A stretch of 48,392 bases of DNA from Gaiellales bacterium (GCA_036403155.1 DASWRM010000049.1:1-48392), one strand, 5' to 3'; shown: positions 37,505 to 45,355, counted from the first letter of the stretch. The notes: generated from the letters alone by a model not told the origin. Numbers and translations: made by a program.

Positions 37505-39424
37505 GTGCCACCGACTCCGCGCGCCTTCACCCCTCGCGATCTGCGGCTCGAGCGGCAGATCACCGACTTCGACCTGTCGCCCGACGGCGAGACCATCGTC
37601 TACGCGCGGCGCGACACGGAGCAGGCCCGCTACGTCTCGAACCTGTGGCGTGTGCCCGTGCGCGGCGGACGGCCGGAGCGGCTGACATCCGCCTCGGCGG
37701 TGGACGCCGGGCCGCGGGTATCGCCCGACGGCGCGTCGCTGCTGTTCGTGTCCACGCGCGCCGACGACACTCCGCGGTGCTTCGTGCTGCCGCTGTCGGG
37801 CGGGGAGCCGCGCATCCTGCCCGCGCCGGAGGGGCCGGTCGGCGGCGCCCAGTGGTCGCCGGATGGCCGGTCGGTGCTGTTCCAGGCCGGCGCGGGCGTG
37901 CAGCGCTTCATCGTCGGCTCGCCCGACGACCCGACCGCCCGCCGCATCGACGTGCGGCTCTGGCGGATGGACGGCATGGGCGTGCGTGACCAGCGGATGG
38001 CCGCGTGGACGGTCGATGCCGGCGGCCGCGGCCGGCCGCGCCGGGTGACGCCCGCCGACCTCGACGCCGGCGCGCCCCGCTGGGCGGGGGCGCGGCGGAT
38101 CGGCTTCCTGGCCGACCGCCGCGACGACCCCGGCGACGAGCGATCACGCGTCTACGCCGTCTCGGCGGGCGGCGGCGCCGTGCGCGAGGTGGCCGCGCTG
38201 CCCGGCACGGTCTGGGCGGCGGAGTGGTCGCCGCGTGGGCGGCTGGCGATGGTGGGTGTCGAGCACGAGGACAACCTGCCGTGGCGCGACCCGGTGCTGG
38301 TCGTCCGCGACGGCTCCGAGCTCGTCCGGCTGGGAGGCAGGCTCGACCGGCCGGTCGCCCTCATGTCCTACGGCGACCTGATCCCCGGAGAGGTCGGGCC
38401 GCACCTGTGCTGGGAGGACGAGGAGCACCTGATCGCGGTGGTCACCGACGGTGGCCGCGCGCACGCCGTGCGGTTCGGGCTGGACGGCAGCGAGGAGTGG
38501 CTGACCGAGGGCGACGTGGTCGTGTCGGACGTGCGCTGCGCCGGCGGCCGGGTGGTAGCGCTGGCCAACGTCGACGGCGGGCCGGCCGACCTGTTCGAGC
38601 TGGAGGGCGGCCGCGCCCGGCGCATCACTCGCGACGGGTCGCGGTGGTTCGGGCCGTTCCGGCGCGAGGTGGAGCAGGTGGGGGCATTCGGCGACGGCGC
38701 CGGGGCGATCGACGCCTGGATGCTCCGCGGCGGGCGCGGCAGGCGCCCGGTCGTGCTGCAGATCCACGGCGGCCCGCACGCCTCGCACGCGCCGCTGCCC
38801 TGGCTGGAGATGACCGCCCTGGCGTCGGCGGGCATCAGCGTCGTCTGGGCCAACCCGGCCGGCTCTCTGTCCTACGGCGCCCGTCATGCGTCGTCGCTGT
38901 ACGGGCGGTGGGGTGAGCCGGACTCGCGCCAGCTGCTTGCGCTGCTCGACCGCCTCGCCGGCCGCGGCCTGATCGACGCCGGCCGGGTGGGAGCGCTCGG
39001 CCTCTCCTACGGCGGCTTCGAGACGCTGTGGCTGGCGGGCCGCCACCCGCGGCGGTTCGCGGCGGCGGTCGCCGAGAACCCGGTGTCGAGCTACCTGGTC
39101 GAGGCGGCCACCTGGGACTACGGCGGCTACGACTTCGCCGGCATCGGCACGCTGCCCGACGACGCGCAGGCGTTCTGGGAGCGCTCGCCGGCGTCCCGCA
39201 TCACCCGCTTCCGCGGCCCGCTGCTGCTCCTGCAATGCGAGGACGACATGCGCTGCCCGCCGGCCAACAGCGAGCTGGTCTACGTCATGCGAAAGACGCA
39301 GGGGCTGCCGGTCGAGATGATCCGCTATCCCGGCGAGAGCCACGTCATGCTCGCCATCGGGCGGCCCGACCGCCGGCGCGACCGGCTCGAGCGGATCGTC
39401 GACTGGTTCTCGCGGTCGCTGTAG
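37505..39424 (+). CDS. S9-family prolyl oligopeptidase/acylaminoacyl peptidase
   Basis: A 639-aa cytoplasmic serine peptidase. N-terminal WD40-like propeller (about 20-380) with TolB-type repeats (DFDLSPDGETIVYARRD, AQWSPDGRSVLFQ, AEWSPRGRLAMV). The C-terminal alpha/beta hydrolase domain has oxyanion HGGPH, nucleophile S501 in GLSYGG, Asp580/581 in LLLQCEDDM, and His613 in PGESHVML. It removes blocked N-terminal residues or short peptides. The GTG start is backed by the promoter. Its end meets the convergent histidine kinase gene within 6 bases. Confidence 0.92.
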   Translation: MPPTPRAFTPRDLRLERQITDFDLSPDGETIVYARRDTEQARYVSNLWRVPVRGGRPERLTSASAVDAGPRVSPDGASLLFVSTRADDTPRCFVLPLSGGEPRILPAPEGPVGGAQWSPDGRSVLFQAGAGVQRFIVGSPDDPTARRIDVRLWRMDGMGVRDQRMAAWTVDAGGRGRPRRVTPADLDAGAPRWAGARRIGFLADRRDDPGDERSRVYAVSAGGGAVREVAALPGTVWAAEWSPRGRLAMVGVEHEDNLPWRDPVLVVRDGSELVRLGGRLDRPVALMSYGDLIPGEVGPHLCWEDEEHLIAVVTDGGRAHAVRFGLDGSEEWLTEGDVVVSDVRCAGGRVVALANVDGGPADLFELEGGRARRITRDGSRWFGPFRREVEQVGAFGDGAGAIDAWMLRGGRGRRPVVLQIHGGPHASHAPLPWLEMTALASAGISVVWANPAGSLSYGARHASSLYGRWGEPDSRQLLALLDRLAGRGLIDAGRVGALGLSYGGFETLWLAGRHPRRFAAAVAENPVSSYLVEAATWDYGGYDFAGIGTLPDDAQAFWERSPASRITRFRGPLLLLQCEDDMRCPPANSELVYVMRKTQGLPVEMIRYPGESHVMLAIGRPDRRRDRLERIVDWFSRSL

Positions 39425-39430
39425 CGGCGC

Positions 39431-40453
39431 TCAGAGCAGGATCGACAGGCGCACGGTGGTGCCGCAGCCGGGCGTGCTGTCCACCCACACGCGCCCGCCG
39501 GCGCTGCGCACCCGCTCGCTGACCGACGCCAGCCCCGCGTGCCGCGAGGCCTCGGGCCGCTGCATCACGGACTCGGTCTCGAACCCGACGCCGTCGTCGC
39601 TGACGGTGCCCGAGAGCCGGCCGCCGTCCTCCCGCAGCGTCACCCGCACCGTGTGCGCGCCGCTGTGGCGCACCGCGTTCATCAGCGCTTCGCGCAACGT
39701 CCGGTAGGCAAGCTCCTCGACCGGGCGCGGATAGCGGCCCGCCAGCACGTCCACCTGCACCTCGAACCCGGCCGTCTGGGCGGCGTCGGCGGCCAGCTCC
39801 TCGAGCGCGCGGCGCAGCCCGTGCTCGTCGAGCACCCGCGGGCGCAGCTCGAACATCAGCGTCCGCACCCGCTCCAGCGACCCCGCCAGCATCTCGCGCG
39901 CCCGCCGCACCTGCGCGGTGTCGCCCGACTCCATCGCCGCGTCCAGCATCAGCAGGGTGGCCGCCATCGCCTGGATGGTGTCGTCGTGCAGCGCCTCGGC
40001 CAGGCGCTGGCGCTCGTCCGCCTCGGCCGTGATGGCGATGCGCTCCCCGCGGATCTGCTCGGTCACGTCACGCGCGATCACCGACGCCGCCACCACCGTG
40101 CCGTTCGCGTCGATGACGGGCGAGACCGTCAGCGAGACGTTCACGAGCGACCCGTCCTTGCGCCTGCGGATGGTCGTGTACCGCTCGATCCGCTCGCCGG
40201 CGCCGATCCGCCGCAGGATCAGCCACACGTCGTCGGCGTGCTCGGCCGGCATGATCAGCGTGATCGGCCGCCCGCGCGCCTCGGCCGCCGTGTAGCCGTA
40301 GAGCCGCTCGGCACCACGGTTCCAGGTCAGGATGCGGCCGTCCAGCCCCTTCGTGATGACCGCATCGTCGGTCGAGTCGACCAGCGCAGCGTGGAGCGCT
40401 TCGGTTGTTGCCATTCCAGGCGCCACGTCGCCGACTGAGGAGCTGCCAGCCAT
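39431..40453 (-). CDS. PAS-domain histidine kinase (HisKA_3/NarX type)
   Basis: A 340-aa soluble sensor kinase. PAS domain about 17-135 (DAVITKGLDGRILTWNRGAE, RRRKDGSLVNVSLTVSPV). HisKA_3 helix with the phospho-acceptor H156 in ERQRLAEALHDDTIQ. HATPase at about 240-340 (ALMNAVRHSGA, DDGVGF, GLASVSERVRSAGG). Such kinases pair with LuxR/NarL-type regulators; none is next to it. ATG 40453 lies 10 bases after TATACT. It has no membrane helix, so the signal is sensed in the cytoplasm. Confidence 0.9.
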   Translation of the reverse strand: MAGSSSVGDVAPGMATTEALHAALVDSTDDAVITKGLDGRILTWNRGAERLYGYTAAEARGRPITLIMPAEHADDVWLILRRIGAGERIERYTTIRRRKDGSLVNVSLTVSPVIDANGTVVAASVIARDVTEQIRGERIAITAEADERQRLAEALHDDTIQAMAATLLMLDAAMESGDTAQVRRAREMLAGSLERVRTLMFELRPRVLDEHGLRRALEELAADAAQTAGFEVQVDVLAGRYPRPVEELAYRTLREALMNAVRHSGAHTVRVTLREDGGRLSGTVSDDGVGFETESVMQRPEASRHAGLASVSERVRSAGGRVWVDSTPGCGTTVRLSILL

Positions 40454-40463
40454 GCGGGGAGGC

Positions 40464-40469
40464 AGTATA
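40464..40469 (-). promoter_or_regulatory. -10 box of the PAS histidine kinase gene
   Basis: On the - strand TATACT, a strong -10 match, ends 10 bases before the ATG at 40453, leaving only a few bases of leader. Confidence 0.55.
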
Positions 40470-40526
40470 AACCCGCCGCAGCAGGCCCGACAACGGGGTT
40501 GCGCGGCGTTGCCTGGAGATGACTCC

Positions 40527-41507
40527 CTAGCGCGGCGCCTCGGCCGCCTGCGCCTCCAGGGACAGGTCGGCCGCTCGCTCGAACTGGCCGCGGAGGAAGT
40601 CGGCGGTGGTCTCCTCCTGGCGCATGATGTGCTCGGCCAGCTCGACCGTGTCCATGTCGCTGGCGCGCTCGGCCACGCCGCGCAGGTGCAGGTAGCCGGC
40701 GATCTCGAGGTGCTCGAACGCGTACATGAAGGCGACCAGCTTGCCCGGGGTGTCGGGGTGGGCGCCAAAGAAGCCCGACCAGCCGAGGCCGCCGAAGCGC
40801 AGCGCCGCGTCCTTGATCTTGGACGGCGAGGCGCCCAGCGCGTCCAGCCGCCGCTCGATGCGGGCGGCGTGGTCGCGGGTCTCCTCCAGGTGGCGGGTGA
40901 CCGCCTCGGCGATGGCGACGTCGTCGACCATGTCGACGGCGCGCTTCAGCAGCGCCTCGGCCTGGCCCTCGAGCCCGTGCGCGTCGGCGAGGTAGGAGGT
41001 GATCCGGTCCTGCAGGTCGCTCTTGCCGACGCCCTCGATCGACGCGGCGATCGACGCGTTGAAGCTGGCGCGCAGCCTCTCGGCCATGCCGTGCTCCTGC
41101 TCGCCGATGCGGCGGGCCAGATCGGAGGTGACGTTGTCGCCGATGCGCTCGGCCACGTGCTGCAGCATCGCGTAGCTCGCCTCCTCCAGCCGCTCGTAGG
41201 AGTAGGCGTGGGTGGCCAGCTTGCCCGGGGTATCGGGCTGGGAGCGCGCGAACAGGACGAAGCCCTTGCCGCCGACCGCCATCACCACGTCCTTGACGCG
41301 CGAGGGGCTCGCGCCCAGCTCGGCCATGCGGCTGCGCACCATCTCCTCGTGGGCCTCGGTCTCGCTCAGGTGCGCCGCCAGCAGCTTCGAGATCTGGTCG
41401 GAGCCGGCGAACTTCGGCGCCGAGCGGAGCTGGGCCAGCGCCTGCTCCTCGATCGAGTGGGCGTCTGCCAGGTACTTGACGAGCTGATCGCTGAGCGAGG
41501 TGGTCAC
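40527..41507 (-). CDS. Tandem ferritin-like (DUF892-type) protein
   Basis: A 326-aa protein made of two ferritin-like halves in exact register, offset by 160 residues. LADAH is at 13 and 173, LGASPS at 64 and 224, PDTPGKL at 91 and 251, and VAER at 118 and 278. Each half carries the helix-bundle Glu/His pairs (SIEEQ, HLSETEAHEE; GLEGQ, HLEETRDHAA) expected for a diiron or structural site. DUF892/YciF proteins are stress-linked. GTG start with GGAGG 6 bases upstream. Confidence 0.85.
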   Translation of the reverse strand: MTTSLSDQLVKYLADAHSIEEQALAQLRSAPKFAGSDQISKLLAAHLSETEAHEEMVRSRMAELGASPSRVKDVVMAVGGKGFVLFARSQPDTPGKLATHAYSYERLEEASYAMLQHVAERIGDNVTSDLARRIGEQEHGMAERLRASFNASIAASIEGVGKSDLQDRITSYLADAHGLEGQAEALLKRAVDMVDDVAIAEAVTRHLEETRDHAARIERRLDALGASPSKIKDAALRFGGLGWSGFFGAHPDTPGKLVAFMYAFEHLEIAGYLHLRGVAERASDMDTVELAEHIMRQEETTADFLRGQFERAADLSLEAQAAEAPR

Positions 41508-41654
41508 GGGATGCCTCCAGTCGGGTGGTGCAGGGGAGGGTTACCCTGGCCTGTCGAGGCGGCAAACGGCAGGAGGGCGGCCGATCGGCGCCGAACGGCT
41601 CAACGAAACGGGTTTGCGTGCCGACTACACCCTCGTAACGCCCGAGCCCCCGGC

Positions 41655-41660
41655 TACGTT
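41655..41660 (+). promoter_or_regulatory. -10 box of the wHTH-GAF-PAS gene
   Basis: TACGTT ends 9 bases before the ATG at 41670, in an A-rich spacer. Confidence 0.5.
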
Positions 41661-41669
41661 TGAAAAACG

Positions 41670-43223
41670 ATGAGCTCCACCGCCCACATCCCGTCATTCC
41701 TCCTGATCTCCAACCACGGGCAGGCGCTGATCGCGATCGCCGAGAACCCGGACGTGCGGCTGCGCGAGATCGCCGAGCGGCTCGGCATCACCGAGCGGGC
41801 GACGCAGTCGATCGTGAACGACCTGGTCGACGCGGGCTACGTGCAGCGCACGCGCGTGGGGCGCCGCAACATCTACACCGTCGACGTCGACCAGCCGTTC
41901 CCGCACCCGGCGCTGCGCGCGAATCCGGTGCGCTCGCTGCTGGACGGGCTGGTGGCCTGGACGGACGAGGAGACCGATCCGCTCGAGGAGCTGACCGGCC
42001 AGCACGTCGAGTCGCCCGCCGAGGAGCTGGCGCGCGCGCTCGAGCCCGACGATGGGCTCGACCGGCTGACCGGCCTCGCCGCCATGCTGCTGCACGCGCC
42101 GATCGCGTTCCTCAGCCTGATCGAGGGCGAGACCGAGGTGATCGTGAGCGGCACCGGCGTGCCGGAGGAGCTGCTGCGCCGCGAGCTGCCGCTCGAGCTG
42201 TCGCTCTGCCAGCACGTCGTGTCCGGGCGGGCGCCGATGGTGGTCGCCGACGCGGCCGAGCACGAGCTGCTGGCGGACAATCAGGCGGTCACCCGCCACG
42301 GCATGCGCGCCTACGTCGGGCTGCCGCTGCTGTCGGGCGACGGCACCGCGTTCGGCAGCCTGTGCGTCGCCGACACCAAGCCGCGGCGCTGGACGCAGAC
42401 CGAGGTGCGGATGCTCGCGAGCCTGTCGGCAGCGGCCGCCTCGCAGGTCGAGATGGGGCAGATCAGCCGCCGTCACGAGCGCGCCGCCGCCCGCTACCGG
42501 ATGCTCCTGAACTCGCTGCCCGAGGCGCTGGTGCTCGTGCTCGACCGCGACCTGCGGATCGAGGTGGCGTCGGGCAGCCTGCTCGAGCGGTTCGGGCGCG
42601 CGCAGGACAAGATGGTGGGCAAGCGGCTGGCGGACATCGTCGCTCGAGAGCGGGTGGAGGAGGTCGTCGGCCACTACCGGCGCGGGCTGGCCGGCGAGCG
42701 GCACGACTTCGTGACGTCGGCGGACGGCGAGACCTGGTTCACGCTCGACATCGTGCCGCTGCGCGACGCCGACGGGACGATCTCGGGCGTGATGTCGATC
42801 GCGCGCCAGCACCTCACCTACGGGCGCGCCGACCAGTGGGACGCCGACCGGCTGCGGGCGCTGATCGAGAACGTTCCGGGCGCGATCTACCGCGCGCTGC
42901 CCGACGAGAACTGGACGGTCGAGTTCGTGAGCGACCACATCGAGCTGCTGACCGGGTACCCGGCGTCGGACTTCCTGCGAAACGAGGTGCGCGCGTACAG
43001 CAGCCTGATCCACCCCGAGGACCTCGAGATGGTGAACGCCCGCATCCACAAGGCGCTCGAGGAGCGCACGCCGTTCGTGGTCGAGTACCGGCTCACCGCG
43101 CGCGACGGACGCACCCGCTGGGTGCGGGAGCGGGGGCAGGGCATCCACGGCGACGACGGCGCGGTGCTCTGGGTGGACGGCGCCATCTTCGCGATCGACG
43201 ACGGCGCGCGCCTGGCCGCGTAG
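41670..43223 (+). CDS. Winged-helix GAF-PAS-PAS regulator
   Basis: A 517-aa cytoplasmic protein. N-terminal winged helix (about 10-75, LREIAERLGITERATQSIVNDLVDAGYV, an ArsR/MarR-like DNA-binding fold with wing RVGRRNIYTV). A GAF domain (about 125-270, GMRAYVGLPLLSGDGTAFGSLCV) is followed by two PAS domains (about 285-395 and 410-515, the last with HPEDLEMVN and RLTARDGRTRWVRE). There is no kinase, cyclase or phosphatase output, so the wHTH itself is probably the output. Ligands unknown. Confidence 0.85.
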   Translation: MSSTAHIPSFLLISNHGQALIAIAENPDVRLREIAERLGITERATQSIVNDLVDAGYVQRTRVGRRNIYTVDVDQPFPHPALRANPVRSLLDGLVAWTDEETDPLEELTGQHVESPAEELARALEPDDGLDRLTGLAAMLLHAPIAFLSLIEGETEVIVSGTGVPEELLRRELPLELSLCQHVVSGRAPMVVADAAEHELLADNQAVTRHGMRAYVGLPLLSGDGTAFGSLCVADTKPRRWTQTEVRMLASLSAAAASQVEMGQISRRHERAAARYRMLLNSLPEALVLVLDRDLRIEVASGSLLERFGRAQDKMVGKRLADIVARERVEEVVGHYRRGLAGERHDFVTSADGETWFTLDIVPLRDADGTISGVMSIARQHLTYGRADQWDADRLRALIENVPGAIYRALPDENWTVEFVSDHIELLTGYPASDFLRNEVRAYSSLIHPEDLEMVNARIHKALEERTPFVVEYRLTARDGRTRWVRERGQGIHGDDGAVLWVDGAIFAIDDGARLAA

Positions 43224-43232
43224 GCCGCTGCG

Positions 43233-44411
43233 CTAGTTCGTGAGGACGGTGCCGCTGTGCGGCGCCAGCTGGATGGCGGTGACGGCGCGGCCGCTCACCG
43301 TCTGGTAGGTCGCGTGCAGGGCGATGGTGCGGGCGGTGCCGGTCGGGTTGACGGCGACCATGCCGCCCGAGAAGGGCCGCTCCCAGATCGAGCCGACCCG
43401 GGTGCGCGCGCCGGTGGCCCTGCCGATCGCGGGCCAGCGGGTGTTCCACGACGAGAGCGCACCCTGGTTGCGGCTGCCCATGAACATGTAGTAGCCGGCG
43501 CCGCCGCGCGCGAGCAGGTAGGACGCGAGCGTGAAGGCGCGCCAGCGGTGGCGCTGGGCGGTGGTCGCGGACGTCCACAGCTTGGTCATGCAGAGCGCGA
43601 GCTTGCCCTTCGCCTGGACGGCGGCGATCGCCTTCACCTGGCTCAGCCACGCGGTGGCCGTGGGCCATGCGCCGGCCGGGTCGGTGGCGTCGCGGAAGCA
43701 GCCCTCGAAGACGCCTCCGTCGAGGCCGGCCGCGAGCACGTGGGTGCGCGCGAAGTAGCGCGTGCCGTTGTTCAGGCCGTTGCCGATCACGGGGATCGAG
43801 ACGGCGCCGCGCACGGCGGCTGCCAGGCCGGTGGTGGCGGTCAGCCACTCGTCCACGGTGAACTCGGCGCCCGTCTGGGGGTTGACGGGGCGCGCCGGGA
43901 ACCCGTAGAAGGCCATCGTGCCGAGGCTGTCCAGGTAGACGGCCGTCCAGCCCTTCGCCTGCTGGCTCTTGGCGTAGTCGGCCTCCCAGGTGCGCACGGC
44001 GGGGAGCTGGGGGTCGATCAGGTAGGCGCCCCAGCTGCTCTTCAGGAGGTTGCCGCCGGCGTCGCGGAGCAGCCAGTCGGGGTGGTTGGCCTGTACCCAG
44101 GCGAAGTCGGCCTTGACGGTGGTGCCCTTGTGGTACTCGGCGATGAGGATGCCGGGTCTGGTCGCCTTCATGGCGTGCAGGTAGGTGCCGTAGCGCGAGA
44201 CGCCGACGACGATGTCATCGCGGCGCGCGACCGTGCGCGCCTCCGAGACGGTGGTGACGACGGTGTGGGTGCCGTCGAAGAGCCAGGCATGGACGCCCTT
44301 GCCGGTGGGGATGGCAGCGCCGGCGGGCGTGGGGGAGGCGCCTGCGGCGAGCAAGGCAGCGGCGGCCAGGGGCAGGCAGGCGCGCAGGAGCAATCGGGCG
44401 CGGGGGAGCAC
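43233..44411 (-). CDS. Secreted putative glycoside hydrolase (GHL15-like)
   Basis: A 392-aa exported protein. Signal peptide (residues 1-33, ending AGA), then a TIM-barrel-like chain with GILIAEYHKGTT, HPDWLLRDAGG, WTAVYLDSLGTM (strand with Asp), VIGNGLNNGT and VFEGCFRD (candidate acid residue). A C-terminal beta domain ends in LAPHSGTVLTN. This order resembles the putative glycosidase family GHL15 (PF14885). Substrate unknown. The GTG start follows TAGTGT by 5 bases. The upstream transposase coding end covers the promoter. Confidence 0.8.
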   Translation of the reverse strand: MLPRARLLLRACLPLAAAALLAAGASPTPAGAAIPTGKGVHAWLFDGTHTVVTTVSEARTVARRDDIVVGVSRYGTYLHAMKATRPGILIAEYHKGTTVKADFAWVQANHPDWLLRDAGGNLLKSSWGAYLIDPQLPAVRTWEADYAKSQQAKGWTAVYLDSLGTMAFYGFPARPVNPQTGAEFTVDEWLTATTGLAAAVRGAVSIPVIGNGLNNGTRYFARTHVLAAGLDGGVFEGCFRDATDPAGAWPTATAWLSQVKAIAAVQAKGKLALCMTKLWTSATTAQRHRWRAFTLASYLLARGGAGYYMFMGSRNQGALSSWNTRWPAIGRATGARTRVGSIWERPFSGGMVAVNPTGTARTIALHATYQTVSGRAVTAIQLAPHSGTVLTN

Positions 44412-44416
44412 TTGTC

Positions 44417-44422
44417 ACACTA
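44417..44422 (-). promoter_or_regulatory. -10 box of the glycosidase gene, partly inside the RAYT end
   Basis: On the - strand TAGTGT ends 5 bases before the GTG at 44411. The RAYT reading frame stops at 44420, so the two overlap by three bases. Confidence 0.45.
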
Positions 44423-45175
44423 TGTGGTGGAGGGAGGGGGCTTGTCTACGGCGTCGGTGGGTGAAAAAAAGGTGCCTGGCACTTTTTTTTCACCCTGCTC
44501 GGCGCGGCGGCGCACGGTGGCGAGGCTGAGGCCGAAGTGTGCGGCCAGCTCGGCGAGGGTCATGTCGTGGTACTCGCGCAGGTCGAGAAGGTTCTGCGGC
44601 GTGGGTTCCTTGAGCAGCCGCTCGCGTTCCGGGTTGTAGATCGCCTCGCGCAGGAGCGTGCGCGCTGTCCGGGGATCGCGGTGGATCAGCTCGAGCGCTC
44701 GCGACCGGTCGAGCACCGCGGCGGGCGCGCGGAGGCCGAGCAACGCCGGCGTGCTCGACCACGACCAGAGCTCGGGATGCCGGCAGAGCTTCGCCTTGAC
44801 GGGGTTCATCGCCACGTATCCGAAGGCGATCATCAGGTAGCGGTGGTCCTCGACGACCTTCGAGAAGTAGCGCTTCTGGAAGAGGTGGCTGCCGACCCAG
44901 CCGTGGCGTCGGTTGAACCGGCTCGCGAAGGTGCTGTTGAGTCGATGCATGCCCCAGGCGAGGTTGCCGTGGGGAACCTCCAGCATCAGGTGGTAGTGGT
45001 TGCCCATGAAGCAATACGACAGCACCCGCCACTCGGCCTCCAACACGACGCGCGAGAAGAGGGTCAGGAACTGCCAGCGATCACGGTCGTCCATGTAGAT
45101 CGGGTCGTGGCGGTCACCGCGGGTGCCGACGTGGCAGATCATCCCGGGGCGCTGAATTCGTCGTGGTCGTGGCAC
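44420..45175 (-). CDS. REP-associated tyrosine transposase (RAYT, Y1/HUH family)
   Basis: A 251-aa protein. The N-terminus MPRPRRIQRPGMICHVGTRG is the usual RAYT opening. The HUH metal motif is H60-Y61-H62 in FMGNHYHLML, and the likely nucleophile is Tyr120 in FGYVAMNP. A C-terminal helix-turn-helix (about 203-225, MTLAELAAHFGLSLATVRRR) follows. RAYTs are IS200/IS605-like single-strand nucleases that act on REP palindromes. Full length, no stop or frameshift. The last codons (GEKKVPGTFFSP) are themselves encoded by a palindrome, copy 3. GTG start. Confidence 0.9.
   Translation of the reverse strand: MPRPRRIQRPGMICHVGTRGDRHDPIYMDDRDRWQFLTLFSRVVLEAEWRVLSYCFMGNHYHLMLEVPHGNLAWGMHRLNSTFASRFNRRHGWVGSHLFQKRYFSKVVEDHRYLMIAFGYVAMNPVKAKLCRHPELWSWSSTPALLGLRAPAAVLDRSRALELIHRDPRTARTLLREAIYNPERERLLKEPTPQNLLDLREYHDMTLAELAAHFGLSLATVRRRAEQGEKKVPGTFFSPTDAVDKPPPSTT
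44459..44495 (-). repeat. RAYT-associated palindrome, copy 3, inside the transposase gene
   Basis: Arms GGGTGAAAAAAAGGTGCC and GGCACTTTTTTTTCACCC around T on the + strand. On the - strand it reads with core AGTGCCAGGCACC, identical to copy 2, and is translated in frame as GEKKVPGTFFSP. Confidence 0.9.
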
Positions 45176-45245
45176 GCGTCCACCGTCCCACGACCACGCG
45201 TCACCAGGGTGCTTCTAGCCGTAATGGATGTGCAACAAGAACGGG

Positions 45246-45279
45246 CGTGAAAAAAGGAGCCTGGCACCTTTTTCTCACC
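45246..45279 (+). repeat. RAYT-associated palindrome, copy 4
   Basis: GTGAAAAAAGGAGCC-T-GGCACCTTTTTCTCAC, with a T/A-type mismatch in the core arm (GGAGCC against GGCACC). Confidence 0.85.
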
Positions 45280-45320
45280 CCGGGCGTTGCGCGACGTAAC
45301 GGAGGTGCAACACGAGCGTC

Positions 45321-45355
45321 GGTGAAAAAAAGGAGCCTGGCACCTTTTTTTCACC
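45321..45355 (+). repeat. RAYT-associated palindrome, copy 5
   Basis: GGTGAAAAAAAGGAGCC-T-GGCACCTTTTTTTCACC, the same core variant as copy 4, with longer A and T runs. It ends 18 bases before the stop of the His-rich protein gene. Confidence 0.85.

Larger units (their letters stand above)
45220..45355 (+). repeat. Tandem 75-bp units, each flank plus palindrome (copies 4 and 5)
   Basis: Two units of about 60 bp start at 45220 and 45295. Each has CGTAAYGGAKGTGCAACA (Y, K variable), a short variable piece, then a palindrome (45246-45279 and 45321-45355). Both palindromes carry the same change, GGAGCC for GGTGCC, so one arose by duplication of the other. They lie 45 bases upstream of the RAYT start. 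Confidence 0.85.

Noticed and set aside
44420-45355. CRISPR array from the repeated units near 45.2-45.35 kb
   Set aside because: Only two units, a palindrome of about 35 bp with a 41-bp gap, and other copies scattered through the window next to a transposase; no cas genes.
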